From CAZDCD01 sp964503885 (lineage in GTDB: Bacteria; Bacteroidota; Bacteroidia; Bacteroidales; UBA10428), in NCBI GenBank assembly GCA_964503885.1, contig CAZDCD010000002.1, forward strand, positions 1 to 64,000: DNA of 64,000 bases. The letters run 5' to 3'. The notes beneath the pieces are model-generated. The model worked only from the letters and a program-made list of their open reading frames with translations, searched no databases and was not told the DNA's origin. The translations under genes were made by a program, and so were the position numbers. Each line of letters opens with the position of its first letter. Within the stretch, counting starts at the first letter, position 1. Positions 8,976 to 18,282 of the stretch are shown here, piece by piece.

Positions 8976-10205
8976 ATGGCATATACTGATGATAAGGTGT
9001 TAAAGATATCCAAGGATATTAGCTGGATCGGGATCCTTGATCGTGATATTGTGACATTTGATGTAGTGATGCAGACACAATACGGCACCACATATAATTC
9101 TTATTTTATAGACGCTGATAAGAAGGCAATTATTGACACAACCAAAGAAACATTCAGGGATATATACCTTGCTAAAGTAAAAAAAGTGGTTGATCCTTCG
9201 GCCATCGAATATATCATTGTCAACCATACCGAACCCGACCATTCCGGAAATCTTGAACACCTGCTGGAGCTGGCTCCCGGTGCTGTTGTATATGGAAGCC
9301 GGCAGGCAATCAATTACCTCAGTGAGATGACAAGTAAACCGTTCAGTTCATGCGTTGTTAAAGACGGAGATACGTTGAGCCTGGGCAATAAGACCCTTCG
9401 TTTTATCAGTGCCCCGAACCTGCATTGGCCTGATACAATATACACATATATTGAGGAAGATAAGATCCTATTCACCTGCGATTCGTTTGGTGCACATTTT
9501 TGCGATGAAAAGATGTTTGATGATCTGGTGGGTGATTATTCCGATGCGTTTAAATATTATTTCGATGTGATCTTAAGGCCGTTCAGCAGATTCATGGAGA
9601 AAGCCCTTGAAAAAATCGAACCTCTGGAATTGAAAGCCGTTTGTCCCGGGCATGGTCCTGTTTTAAGAAGCACCTGGAAAGAGATTATCCGGAAAACAAG
9701 GGAATATACTGCTATTTATCTTGCTGACTCAAAATGCGAGGAAAACAATATACTTATCACCTATGTGTCTGCCTACGGTTATACCAGACATATGGCGGAA
9801 CTTATTGCCAAAGGCATCTCTGAAGTCGTGAACTATAAAATTACTCTCGTTGATCTTGAAAATATTCTACTGGGTGATCTGGAGGAACTGGTCGTGAGAA
9901 GCAATTCGATACTTGTCGGCTCACCGACCATCAATCAGAATACTTTACTGCCTGTTTATAAATTATTTGCACTCATTAATCCGGTAAGGGATAAAGGCAA
10001 GAAAGCCGCAGCCTTTGGCTCATATGGCTGGAGCGGTGAAGCTGTCAGGTTGATCGAGAATCACCTGAGCGCCTTGAAACTCGATATTATCTGCGAAGGC
10101 ATAACCGCCCGGTTTTCACCGTTGAAGGAAAAATCAGAACAGCTTGTTGAATTCGGCAGAAAATTTGCAGGGAAACTTATCCGGGTCTCCGAAGACCGGG
10201 TTTAA
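8976..10205 (+). CDS. FprA family A-type flavoprotein (flavodiiron)
   Basis: This is a 409-residue soluble enzyme that reduces O2 or NO to water or N2O using a diiron site and FMN, protecting anaerobes. The metallo-beta-lactamase-like half carries the diiron ligands in NHTEPDHSGNLE (about residues 78-89), HWPDT, CDSFGAH and CPGHGP. The C-terminal half (from about 255) is a flavodoxin domain starting ILITYVSAYGYTRHMAE, with the FMN-binding SPTINQNTLLP and FGSYGWSGE loops. Length and order fit class A flavodiiron proteins without extra electron-transfer domains, so a separate rubredoxin or NADH partner would be needed. It implies an anaerobic or microaerobic lifestyle. Confidence 0.93.
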   Translation: MAYTDDKVLKISKDISWIGILDRDIVTFDVVMQTQYGTTYNSYFIDADKKAIIDTTKETFRDIYLAKVKKVVDPSAIEYIIVNHTEPDHSGNLEHLLELAPGAVVYGSRQAINYLSEMTSKPFSSCVVKDGDTLSLGNKTLRFISAPNLHWPDTIYTYIEEDKILFTCDSFGAHFCDEKMFDDLVGDYSDAFKYYFDVILRPFSRFMEKALEKIEPLELKAVCPGHGPVLRSTWKEIIRKTREYTAIYLADSKCEENNILITYVSAYGYTRHMAELIAKGISEVVNYKITLVDLENILLGDLEELVVRSNSILVGSPTINQNTLLPVYKLFALINPVRDKGKKAAAFGSYGWSGEAVRLIENHLSALKLDIICEGITARFSPLKEKSEQLVEFGRKFAGKLIRVSEDRV

Positions 10206-10242
10206 TACATCATAAAGTAGAACAGCATATAAAAACCCTGAA

Positions 10243-12771
10243 TCACATGGGGTCCACATCAAAGTTAATATGCAGGTCGTGAAAATCATGGCCGGATAAC
10301 AGATCATTGCCCGCATCAGAAAGTCGTTTCTTCCGGGTAGCATTGTCGTGGTTTTTTGGAAGTTTTATCAGGATTCGTTTCAGGGTGTAATCATGAATCC
10401 TGCTGATAAGGGGAAATTCTGGCCCGATAACATGAAGTCCGGATTCTGTTTTTAACCGTTTCGCCAGTGTACCGGAAGCCCGCTCAAGCACTCCCGGGTT
10501 TTTGTGTTTAAGTGTAATCTCAATCAACCGGTAAAACGGAGGATATTTAAATTGCCTCCGTTCTTCGAGCTGAGTCCTGAACATGCCCAGGTAGTCATTG
10601 TTTACCACATTGCGGATAATGGTATTTTCCCGGTCCGATGTCTGAATAATCACAAGTCCTTTGCTGTATCTCCGCCCTGCACGGCCGCTGACCTGTGACA
10701 TTAACTGATAGCTGCGCTCGTAAGACCGGAAATCGGGGAAATGCAGCATGTTATCGGCATTTAATATACCGACCACCTTAACATTGTTAAAATCAAGACC
10801 TTTAGATACCATTTGTGTTCCCACAAGAATGCTTATCCTGCCTGTTTCAAATCCTGAAATGATCTCTTCATATGATTTCCTGTTTCGTGCGCTGTCGAGG
10901 TCAAGACGTGCTATTCTAGTTCCAGGAAACAATATGGCCAGTTCATCCTCAACCTTTTCCGTACCAAATCCCCTGGTGAGCAAAGATACTCCGCCACAAT
11001 GCTGGCAACTCTTCGGATTTTTAACCGAATAGCCGCAGTAATGGCAGATCAGCCGGTTGCTCTTCTTATGGTAGGTCAAGCTTACGTCGCAATGGATGCA
11101 GACCGGGATCCATCCGCAGATGTCGCATTCAAGATAAGGTGAAAAGCCGCGACGGTTCTGAAAAAGGATCACCTGCTCATGGTTATCGAGTGCTTTCTCA
11201 ATGGAATTCAGGAGCATGGGGGTAAATATCGATTGCATCTGTTTCTTTTTCCTGGCCTCACGTACATCGGCTACCTTAATTTCCGGCATTTCCAGATTGA
11301 GGTATCTTTCATTCAGTTCAACAAGTGCATATTTTCCGGTAATGGCATTCTGATATGATTCGAGTGAGGGAGTGGCCGAGCCCAGCAATGTTTTTGCCCG
11401 GTGCAGGGATGCCAGAATAATGGCTGTATCCCTTGCATGGTAACGTGGTGCGGGATCAAACTGTTTGTATGTATTTTCATGCTCTTCGTCTACAATGATC
11501 AGTCCCAGATTGCTGAAAGGCAGAAAAACCGAGGATCTGACACCGAGAATGACCTGGTACTGCTCCTGATCGGGCTTTACATCTCCCAGAAGATTTTTCC
11601 ATACTTCAACCCGTTCATGATCGGTGAATTTGGAATGGTAAACACCCACCTTGTTGCCGAAAACCGATTTTAAACGAACAATGATTTGTGTGGTAAGGGC
11701 AATTTCAGGCAACAGGTACAGCACCTGCTTGTTCATTTCGATCTGTTCCCTGATCAGGTGGATATATATTTCGGTTTTACCGCTGGATGTAACACCATGC
11801 AGCAAAATGGCGTTTTTTCCGGTAAATTGCTCCTTTATTTCGCGAAGTGCGTTTGTTTGGGCATTGTTCAGCTGAGTGGGTTCATTAATTTTCAGAGATT
11901 GTCCGGGAATCCGGCCTACCTCCCGGGTTTCGGATGTGAGAAATCCCTTTTTTATAATTGCCTGGATGGTCTGGGATGTAGCGCCCTGTCGGAGTAACTC
12001 CCCTTTTTCTATTCCTACGGTGCTGTTTACTCCGTATTTCTTTACTAACGCGAGATATACCATCAGCGATTCCAGTTGTTTCGGGGAACGGTCAAGCTCT
12101 TTAAAAATTCCTTCAAGAATTCCGGGATCATTGCTGTCAAAAGACTGACGAATGAACGTTTCTTTTTTAGGTATATACCCTCCGTGAAGATGCTCCTCCA
12201 GAATTACAATTCCCTTTTCAGCCATTGATTTTACCACTGTCAAAAGATCTTTACGGTGGAAAAGTGAGGTCAATCTTTGGATGGAAAGATCGTTGTATTT
12301 CAGCAATGCTTCAAATACCGATCGTTCAAATTCATCAAGCCGGATTTTGTAATCCGGAACATCTTTTGGAAACACCCTGGTTTCACTTTCGAGTTTTAAA
12401 CCCGCAGGCAGTGCTGCTTTTACCACATCGCCCGGAAAGCACATATAGTACTCTGAAATCCAATCCCAGAGTTTAAGTTGTAGGGAATTTACGACAGGTT
12501 TATCATCGATAGCCGATAGTATATCTTTTACTGCAAATGCCTCCGGTTTATTTCCATGCACCTTTACCACGACGCCTGTATAAAGCTTCTTCCTTCCAAA
12601 CTGAACAGCAACGCGGCAACCCGGTGCAATCATTTTATGCTGTTCCTCGGTGATGGAATAAGTGAATACTCCGGGAAGAGGCAGGGGAAGCAGCACATCA
12701 GCAAACCGGTTTTTTTCAGGCATAGCAGAAAAGATTGCAGAACTTGATTTTCTGCCGGTAAAATTAGCCAT
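10243..12771 (-). CDS. priA: Primosomal protein N', replication restart helicase
   Basis: PriA is a 3'-to-5' DNA helicase that reloads the replisome at stalled forks. The product has an N-terminal 3'BD region (FADVLLPLPLPGVFTYS), a Walker A motif in LLHGVTSSGKTEIY, a VDEEHENTYKQ Walker B box, and an eight-cysteine zinc-binding block (CDICGW, CIHC, CHYCGY, CQHCGG). The helicase C domain follows, with QMVSKGLDF and QVSGRAGR. At 842 residues it is normal for Bacteroidota. The family start would fit ATG at 12723 (MPEKNRFADV) as well as 12771; the latter has AGGA shortly upstream. It converges on the flavodiiron gene. Confidence 0.95.
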   Translation of the reverse strand: MANFTGRKSSSAIFSAMPEKNRFADVLLPLPLPGVFTYSITEEQHKMIAPGCRVAVQFGRKKLYTGVVVKVHGNKPEAFAVKDILSAIDDKPVVNSLQLKLWDWISEYYMCFPGDVVKAALPAGLKLESETRVFPKDVPDYKIRLDEFERSVFEALLKYNDLSIQRLTSLFHRKDLLTVVKSMAEKGIVILEEHLHGGYIPKKETFIRQSFDSNDPGILEGIFKELDRSPKQLESLMVYLALVKKYGVNSTVGIEKGELLRQGATSQTIQAIIKKGFLTSETREVGRIPGQSLKINEPTQLNNAQTNALREIKEQFTGKNAILLHGVTSSGKTEIYIHLIREQIEMNKQVLYLLPEIALTTQIIVRLKSVFGNKVGVYHSKFTDHERVEVWKNLLGDVKPDQEQYQVILGVRSSVFLPFSNLGLIIVDEEHENTYKQFDPAPRYHARDTAIILASLHRAKTLLGSATPSLESYQNAITGKYALVELNERYLNLEMPEIKVADVREARKKKQMQSIFTPMLLNSIEKALDNHEQVILFQNRRGFSPYLECDICGWIPVCIHCDVSLTYHKKSNRLICHYCGYSVKNPKSCQHCGGVSLLTRGFGTEKVEDELAILFPGTRIARLDLDSARNRKSYEEIISGFETGRISILVGTQMVSKGLDFNNVKVVGILNADNMLHFPDFRSYERSYQLMSQVSGRAGRRYSKGLVIIQTSDRENTIIRNVVNNDYLGMFRTQLEERRQFKYPPFYRLIEITLKHKNPGVLERASGTLAKRLKTESGLHVIGPEFPLISRIHDYTLKRILIKLPKNHDNATRKKRLSDAGNDLLSGHDFHDLHINFDVDPM

Positions 12772-12803
12772 TATCCTGGGATAACCTCTAAGTGGGTATG
12801 CAG

Positions 12804-13778
12804 TTAAATCAGCAGTCTTGCCATTTCAAATAATTCCCTGTCCACATCTTTATGCAGTTTTGCTGTTTTGCTTAACGGAACGTGGACGATGTTGTTATTT
12901 ACAAGGCCAATCATGATGCTTTTCTGATCATCGAGCAGTGCATCAATAGCAGCAACACCCATCCTGGTTGCAGCCACACGATCATAAGCTGACGGAGAAC
13001 CTCCACGCTGAATATGTCCGAGTATTGTAGCCCTGACATCAAAATCGGGAAATTCTTTCTGGAACCTGGCGGAAAGTTCCATGGTACATCCTTCATCTTC
13101 TCCTTCGGCCACAAGAACTATGCTTGATTTGTTCAGCCTGTCGCGTTTCGCCATGAGTTGGCAAAGCCTCTCATACTGCCCCTTGATCTCGGGGATCATA
13201 ATACCCTCTGCACCGCTTGCAATGCCACAGTTGAGGGCAAGAAACCCAGCTTCTTTGCCCATGACTTCGACAAAAAAAATACGGTTCAGTGAACTGGCTG
13301 TGTCACGGATCTTATCCACAGCTTCCACAACAGTATTCATTGCCGTATCATAACCTATTGTGTAATCGGTCCCGTAAAGATCGTTGTCGATGGTACCCGG
13401 AATTCCAACGCAGGGAATATCAAATTCTTTTGACATGATGTTAGCCCCGGTAAAGGAACCGTCACCTCCGATAACAATGACGGCATTGATGCCAAATTTT
13501 TCCAATTGTTGGTAGGCTTTTTTTCTTCCTTCGGAGGTCATAAATTCCTTGCTCCGAGCAGTTTTAAGGATGGTGCCGCCATGCTGTATGATGCCGCTCA
13601 CACTGGAAGAATCAAGTAGTATGATCTCACCTTCAATCATTCCCTGATAGCCCCTTTTGATTCCAAAAACTTCCAGGTTATTTTTTAAAGCAGTCCTTGT
13701 AACAGCACGTATTGCAGCATTCATGCCCGGCGAATCTCCTCCTGAAGTAAGGATGCCAATACGTTTAATATTTTCCAT
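12804..13778 (-). CDS. pfkA: ATP-dependent 6-phosphofructokinase
   Basis: The product phosphorylates fructose 6-phosphate to fructose 1,6-bisphosphate in glycolysis. It has 324 residues, close to bacterial PfkA. Visible motifs are GILTSGGDSPGMNAA at the N-terminus, GGDGSFTGA, PGTIDND, the substrate-binding EVMGKEAGFLAL and the RGGSPSAYDR loop. Gly in GGDGS and Gly in PGTIDND are the residues that go with ATP use; pyrophosphate-dependent enzymes carry Asp and Lys there. It lies between PriA and IspH on the same strand, 32 and 64 bases away, possibly one transcript. Confidence 0.95.
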   Translation of the reverse strand: MENIKRIGILTSGGDSPGMNAAIRAVTRTALKNNLEVFGIKRGYQGMIEGEIILLDSSSVSGIIQHGGTILKTARSKEFMTSEGRKKAYQQLEKFGINAVIVIGGDGSFTGANIMSKEFDIPCVGIPGTIDNDLYGTDYTIGYDTAMNTVVEAVDKIRDTASSLNRIFFVEVMGKEAGFLALNCGIASGAEGIMIPEIKGQYERLCQLMAKRDRLNKSSIVLVAEGEDEGCTMELSARFQKEFPDFDVRATILGHIQRGGSPSAYDRVAATRMGVAAIDALLDDQKSIMIGLVNNNIVHVPLSKTAKLHKDVDRELFEMARLLI

Positions 13779-13842
13779 GGATACATTTCATTAACAATTA
13801 CTATTTTTTGCGCTAAGTTTTGTATTTAAAATTTTAATTGCA

Positions 13843-14712
13843 TTAATTTTTGGTTAATTTTTTGATTTCCTCCCTGATTTCTTCTATGAGCCACATGGGA
13901 GTTGATGTTGCCCCACAGATACCAGTTGATGAGGCTTCATTGAACCACGACCGGTTAAGTTCTTCTTTATCCGAAACAAAAAACGTACGGGAATTTACCG
14001 CCCGGCACGCTTCAAACAGGATCTTGCCATTCGAACTTTTTTTCCCGCTTACAAAAATAATTATATCGTGCCTGCGGCAGAATTTCCTCAGCTTAGGTGC
14101 CCTGTTCGCAACCTGCCCGCAGATTGAATCGGTGCATTTCACATAAACCCGTTCATTTTTCGATCTCCTGATCATCTCACCGTAAATTTGTGCGAAACCT
14201 TCCCTGCTCTTGGTGGTTTGCGAAAACAGGTGAACCGGTTTGCTGAAATCAACTTTTTCGAGATCATCAACGGTTTCAACAACTATGGCTTCATCCCGGG
14301 TTTGTCCGGTAAGTCCCATTACTTCGGCATGGCCCTTCTTGCCATATATAATAATCTGTCCTCCTGAGGGTTTCAGCTCATTATATCCTTTCTTTATACG
14401 TTGCTGCAATTTCAGTACAACCGGACAGGTACCGTCGATCAGTTCGAGATTGTTTGCTGATGCAATGTTGTATGTTTCGGGAGGTTCACCATGTGCCCTG
14501 ATAAGCACACGCGTGTTTTTTAATGTTTTGAATATCTCATAATCAATTATTTCCAGTCCCTGTGTCCTCAGACGTTCAACTTCCTTACTGTTATGCACAA
14601 TGTCCCCCAGGCAATATAGCCGACCGTTTTCCCTGAGTATTTTTTCTGCCAGTTCTATTACCCGGATCACTCCGAAACAGAATCCCGATGACCGGTCGAT
14701 TTCAATTTTCAT
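13843..14712 (-). CDS. ispH: 4-hydroxy-3-methylbut-2-enyl diphosphate reductase
   Basis: IspH is the last enzyme of the MEP isoprenoid pathway, an iron-sulfur enzyme making IPP and DMAPP from HMBPP. The three cluster cysteines are in GFCFGV (start of the protein), GTCPVV and SICGQV. RAHGEPP and HAEVMG are substrate-pocket motifs. I chose ATG at 14712, giving 289 residues, because MKIEIDRSSGFCFGV is the usual family start. The longer frame from 14787 adds 25 atypical residues and would overlap the cytidylate kinase gene. The upstream cmk stop is 44 bases away; cmk-ispH adjacency is common in Bacteroidota. Confidence 0.94.
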   Translation of the reverse strand: MKIEIDRSSGFCFGVIRVIELAEKILRENGRLYCLGDIVHNSKEVERLRTQGLEIIDYEIFKTLKNTRVLIRAHGEPPETYNIASANNLELIDGTCPVVLKLQQRIKKGYNELKPSGGQIIIYGKKGHAEVMGLTGQTRDEAIVVETVDDLEKVDFSKPVHLFSQTTKSREGFAQIYGEMIRRSKNERVYVKCTDSICGQVANRAPKLRKFCRRHDIIIFVSGKKSSNGKILFEACRAVNSRTFFVSDKEELNRSWFNEASSTGICGATSTPMWLIEEIREEIKKLTKN

Positions 14713-14756
14713 GCTCTTTCTCCGTTGAGTTTCGGAAAAAACCTGTACATACACCA

Positions 14757-15449
14757 TTACCATTTTTCCAGTAACATCCTGAACCATTGCATCTGTTCCG
14801 CCGGTGTCATATGGCTGTTATCCAGTTCAATTGCATTTTCAGCCTTCTTCAGCGGACTTTCTTCGCGGGTTGAATCCTGCAAGTCTCTTGATGCAATATT
14901 ATGCATAATCTCTTTAAGGCTTACCGTTAACCCTTTCTCAGTAAGTTCATCATATCTTCTTTTGGCCCGTATTTCAGGACTTGCAGTCATGAATATCTTA
15001 ATATCAGCATCGGGAAAAACCACAGTACCTATATCACGGCCATCCATAACTACCCCTTTATTTTTTGCAAATTCACGCTGCAGCGATACCATTTTTTTCC
15101 GGACTTCACGGATTTTTGAAACAGGACTAACCATTTCGGATACTGCAACTCCGCGGATCTCATCTTCCACATTCTCACCATTCAGAAAGGTATCGGCTTT
15201 ACCTGATCTGCCGTTTCTTTCAAACGAAATTTCAATAGCATCCAGTTCACCGATTAGCCTGTTTTTGTCTATGTTGTTGTCTCTGATTATTCCCTCCCTG
15301 AATGCATACAAAGTTACCGCTCTATACATGGCACCGCTGTCAATATAAAGGTAACCGAGCTCTTTTGATATATCTCTGGCAAATGTGCTTTTCCCGCATG
15401 AAGAGAATCCATCGATTGCAATGATGAGCTTTTTATGTGTCAGGTCCAT
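14757..15449 (-). CDS. cmk: Cytidylate kinase
   Basis: The enzyme phosphorylates CMP and dCMP with ATP. It has 230 residues with the P-loop GFSSCGKST near the N-terminus, the CMP-binding DSGAMYRAVTLYA, the MDGRDIGTVVFPDA motif, and the lid region TASPEIRAKRRYDEL. I placed the start at ATG 15449 (MDLTHKKLIIAIDG). The frame extends 14 residues upstream to 15491, but kinases of this family begin about ten residues before the P-loop. ispH follows on the same strand, so both probably share a transcript. Confidence 0.94.
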   Translation of the reverse strand: MDLTHKKLIIAIDGFSSCGKSTFARDISKELGYLYIDSGAMYRAVTLYAFREGIIRDNNIDKNRLIGELDAIEISFERNGRSGKADTFLNGENVEDEIRGVAVSEMVSPVSKIREVRKKMVSLQREFAKNKGVVMDGRDIGTVVFPDADIKIFMTASPEIRAKRRYDELTEKGLTVSLKEIMHNIASRDLQDSTREESPLKKAENAIELDNSHMTPAEQMQWFRMLLEKW

Positions 15450-15553
15450 ATGCTTTACATCCAGACACAAAAATACTAATTGTTTCATCAACTTTGCAGG
15501 TTGAACAGTTTTAAAATAGCGGTTGTATAAATGCCAGGTAAGAATCGCCCGCT

Positions 15554-16609
15554 TCAGAATTTTTTATAAAATTCCTGCAGGTTGAGGCTGATCGAAAAAT
15601 AATTGGGTGATCCTGCCAGATGGTATGCAGAACGTCCGTAGCTGAAATGGAATTTTGATATCTTAAAGCCGACTCCCCAAGAAAATCCCACCATTCCTGT
15701 TTTTGTGTCGATTTTCATTTCCTGGCGCCTTCGGTAATTGTACCCGAACCTGAGCACAAAATTATTCGTCACATAAAATTCCGTACCCAGAATGATATGA
15801 CGCATCAGTTTATCCATGGTGACATCAACATTGTTCTTTTTTTTGACCTTACCGGTAAACGGGTCAATTTCATCTTTCTTTTCCTGCTGGGTAACATAGG
15901 TCAGGTCAAATTTTTCGAGATGATCGGCAAGGAAATAGAACCTGAAAGGGGCATGACGAAGACCTTGCGAAAATCCCACTGCAATGTCGAATGGCAATGG
16001 TTCTCTTTCTCCGTTCGGATAATAGGTGGTAAGCTGCAGTCCTGCGTTTCTCAATACAAGTGAGGCTGTAAAAAGCCTTCCGGGATTGGAATAAGTTATG
16101 CCAATATCCATCGCCACGGCTACAGATGAATAGGATTCGAGGCTCGAATATATCGGTTTGAGAGTAATTCCTGCAGTAATAAGGCTGTCAATTTTTCTTG
16201 AATACATGAGATTCAGCACATAGTCAGAAGCCCTGAATTTACCTGTGATCAGTCCGTTTTCATCGGCAGCCGTAAAACTGCCATAATTCAGGTAATGAAT
16301 GCCTGCAGCAAAAGTTCCTGATGAGTCAAAATAACGTGCATACGACGCATACCCGTAATTAATTCCTGCAAAGTAATCGACATAGTTCAGTACCAGGTGT
16401 TCATTCATTTCAGGAGATAGCAGGGAGGGGTTGTAATAGGGCATATTGAGGTCATCATCGGCAATAGCGACTGACTTGCCCCCGAGAGCAGCTATCCGGG
16501 CGGAATTCGTAGTTTCAAGGAACTGGAAAGCATTGCCTCCCGGCTGACCGAAGCCTGGTCCGGGAAAGGCAAAGAGTATAGCCAAGCCTATGAAAATCGT
16601 TATCCGCAT
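15554..16609 (-). CDS. porQ: Type IX secretion protein PorQ-like
   Basis: This is a 351-residue outer-membrane beta-barrel of the PorV/PorQ (FadL-like) group, a component of the type IX secretion apparatus. A signal peptide (about residues 1-21) is followed by the family hallmark ETTNSARIAALGGKSVAIADDD and NMPYYNPSLL. Further alternating strands end in a C-terminal aromatic residue pattern (LQEFYKKF). Its presence agrees with type IX sorting domains on two other products in the window. The next gene, an unrelated small barrel, starts 6 bases upstream on the same strand, so they form an operon. Confidence 0.85.
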   Translation of the reverse strand: MRITIFIGLAILFAFPGPGFGQPGGNAFQFLETTNSARIAALGGKSVAIADDDLNMPYYNPSLLSPEMNEHLVLNYVDYFAGINYGYASYARYFDSSGTFAAGIHYLNYGSFTAADENGLITGKFRASDYVLNLMYSRKIDSLITAGITLKPIYSSLESYSSVAVAMDIGITYSNPGRLFTASLVLRNAGLQLTTYYPNGEREPLPFDIAVGFSQGLRHAPFRFYFLADHLEKFDLTYVTQQEKKDEIDPFTGKVKKKNNVDVTMDKLMRHIILGTEFYVTNNFVLRFGYNYRRRQEMKIDTKTGMVGFSWGVGFKISKFHFSYGRSAYHLAGSPNYFSISLNLQEFYKKF

Positions 16610-16614
16610 ACTGT

Positions 16615-17223
16615 TTAAAACCTGAAACCGAAAGTAAAGTTTGCAGTCGGGGCCACACCCGAATAGGCAATACCGAAAAGATTGATCGCATAGTCGGGAA
16701 CGAGGTCGTTTTCCGAATCGGTATACTGAATACCTCCGCCAATGCTCATATCAAACGTTAACCGCTGGAGAGCCACGATTTTCAGGCCGAGCAGTATCCC
16801 TCCGCTGTAAGTGTTGTAAATATTACTGATCGGACCCGCCATCCATGAGGAGTTGAAATCGGCACCGTCAAGATCGGTAACATCCATATATTTATACCTG
16901 AAAAACGGACCGAAATACCCCGATTCCAGTCTTACTGCCATATCTTCATTGCCAAAATGGCCGGCATAAACCCGGAACTGTATTCCACCCTGACCTCCGT
17001 AAATTTCTTCGTAGTTGTCTTTCTTCAGAGTGGTTCCTCCGGTAAGTACAACGCTGGTGTTATTGCTGAACATGTGTTCATACTCCATGTAAAAAGTATT
17101 CACAAAAAACTGAAAAAAACCAACCCGCAGTTCATTGGAATACAAATTTTTGGCTGGATCAACCTGTGACCTTACCCATGCAGCAGGGATAATAAACAGG
17201 GAAAGCAGCAACAATTTTTTCAT
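16615..17223 (-). CDS. Small outer-membrane beta-barrel protein
   Basis: This is a 202-residue exported protein of unknown function. The start is taken at ATG 17223 because MKKLLLLSLFIIPAAWVRSQ is a clear signal peptide; the frame continues 27 residues upstream without signal character. The mature part alternates aromatic and polar residues (FFQFFVNTFYMEYEHMF, GFRF at the C-terminus), typical of an eight- to ten-strand outer-membrane barrel. It is first in a probable two-gene operon with the PorQ-like gene (5-base spacer), so a role linked to secretion or the envelope is possible but unproven. Confidence 0.75.
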   Translation of the reverse strand: MKKLLLLSLFIIPAAWVRSQVDPAKNLYSNELRVGFFQFFVNTFYMEYEHMFSNNTSVVLTGGTTLKKDNYEEIYGGQGGIQFRVYAGHFGNEDMAVRLESGYFGPFFRYKYMDVTDLDGADFNSSWMAGPISNIYNTYSGGILLGLKIVALQRLTFDMSIGGGIQYTDSENDLVPDYAINLFGIAYSGVAPTANFTFGFRF

Positions 17224-17315
17224 GGCTAAATGATTTAACGGACAAATATACATTTTATTATAGAATGCTCTGCGCTTAATAAGGGATTGATGCCGGAACA
17301 GCAACTAAAGTTGCA

Positions 17316-18263
17316 TTGATAAAAAAAATATTCATAAAATTGCAGGTAAATGCGATTCTTGTGACAGCAGCAAAGAAAACATGTAAAAAAGAAAAAATAT
17401 TGTTTATCGTAAATCCGGTATCCGGGGTAAAAAATAAGAACCACCTGTCCCGAGATATAACCAGGTATCTTGATATGGACCTGTATATGCCTTCTATTAT
17501 CACCACCAGATACAGGAATCATGCCAATGAACTGGCCCGAAAATATGTTAAAGCGGGTTTTCGTAAGATCGTGGCTGTCGGTGGCGACGGAACCGTAAAC
17601 GAGGTGGCATCGGCATTGGTGAATAAAAATAAAGAACTTGGCATTATCCCTACCGGATCGGGTAACGGATTTTCAAGATTTCTCGGTATCCCGGTAAATA
17701 TTCCCGATGCCCTGAAGCAGCTTAATAACCATAAAGTGAAAAAAATCGATGTCGGAAAAGTGAATGGCAGGTACTTTTTTTGTACGTGTGGTACTGGTTT
17801 TGATGCACACATCGGAAAAGTTTTTGATGCCGCAGAGAAAAGAGGACTATCAACTTATATCGGAGCTATACTCAGGGAATTTTTTGCATACCGGCCAAAA
17901 AAATATAAGTTGAAGATCGACGGCATAAAACACAAAGAAAAAGCATTTTTGATCACTTTTGCCAATGCGGGTCAGTACGGAAATAATGCATATATATCTC
18001 CAAAAGCCAGGATCAACGACGGATTGCTGGATGTATGCATTGTTCGTCCTTTTCCCAAGGCTAAATCGCTTGTGCTCGGGTTTCGACTTTTTAACCGTAC
18101 GATGCACCGCAGCCGTTACATGAAATTGCTCAGGGCCAGAAAAATTGTAATAACCCGTAAAAAGAAAACTGTGATGCACGTTGACGGGGAGCCCATAGTG
18201 ATCCGGAATGATATTAAGGTGAAGGTGATCCCGAAAGCGTTGCAGGTAATGGTTCCGAAATAA
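17316..18263 (+). CDS. Diacylglycerol kinase family lipid kinase
   Basis: This is a YegS/BmrU-type lipid kinase, phosphorylating diacylglycerol or a related lipid (or long-chain base) with ATP. Visible motifs are IVNPVSG (about residue 32), the nucleotide-binding VGGDGTVNEVASAL, the GSGNGFSRFLGIP loop and the late DGEP motif. No ATG start exists. TTG at 17316 gives 315 residues, and GTG at 17361 gives about 300 and begins closer to the conserved ILFIVNP strand. It is divergent from the small barrel gene and convergent with the EamA transporter. Confidence 0.88.
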   Translation: MIKKIFIKLQVNAILVTAAKKTCKKEKILFIVNPVSGVKNKNHLSRDITRYLDMDLYMPSIITTRYRNHANELARKYVKAGFRKIVAVGGDGTVNEVASALVNKNKELGIIPTGSGNGFSRFLGIPVNIPDALKQLNNHKVKKIDVGKVNGRYFFCTCGTGFDAHIGKVFDAAEKRGLSTYIGAILREFFAYRPKKYKLKIDGIKHKEKAFLITFANAGQYGNNAYISPKARINDGLLDVCIVRPFPKAKSLVLGFRLFNRTMHRSRYMKLLRARKIVITRKKKTVMHVDGEPIVIRNDIKVKVIPKALQVMVPK

Positions 18264-18282
18264 ACGGGCAGAAAAATCAAGT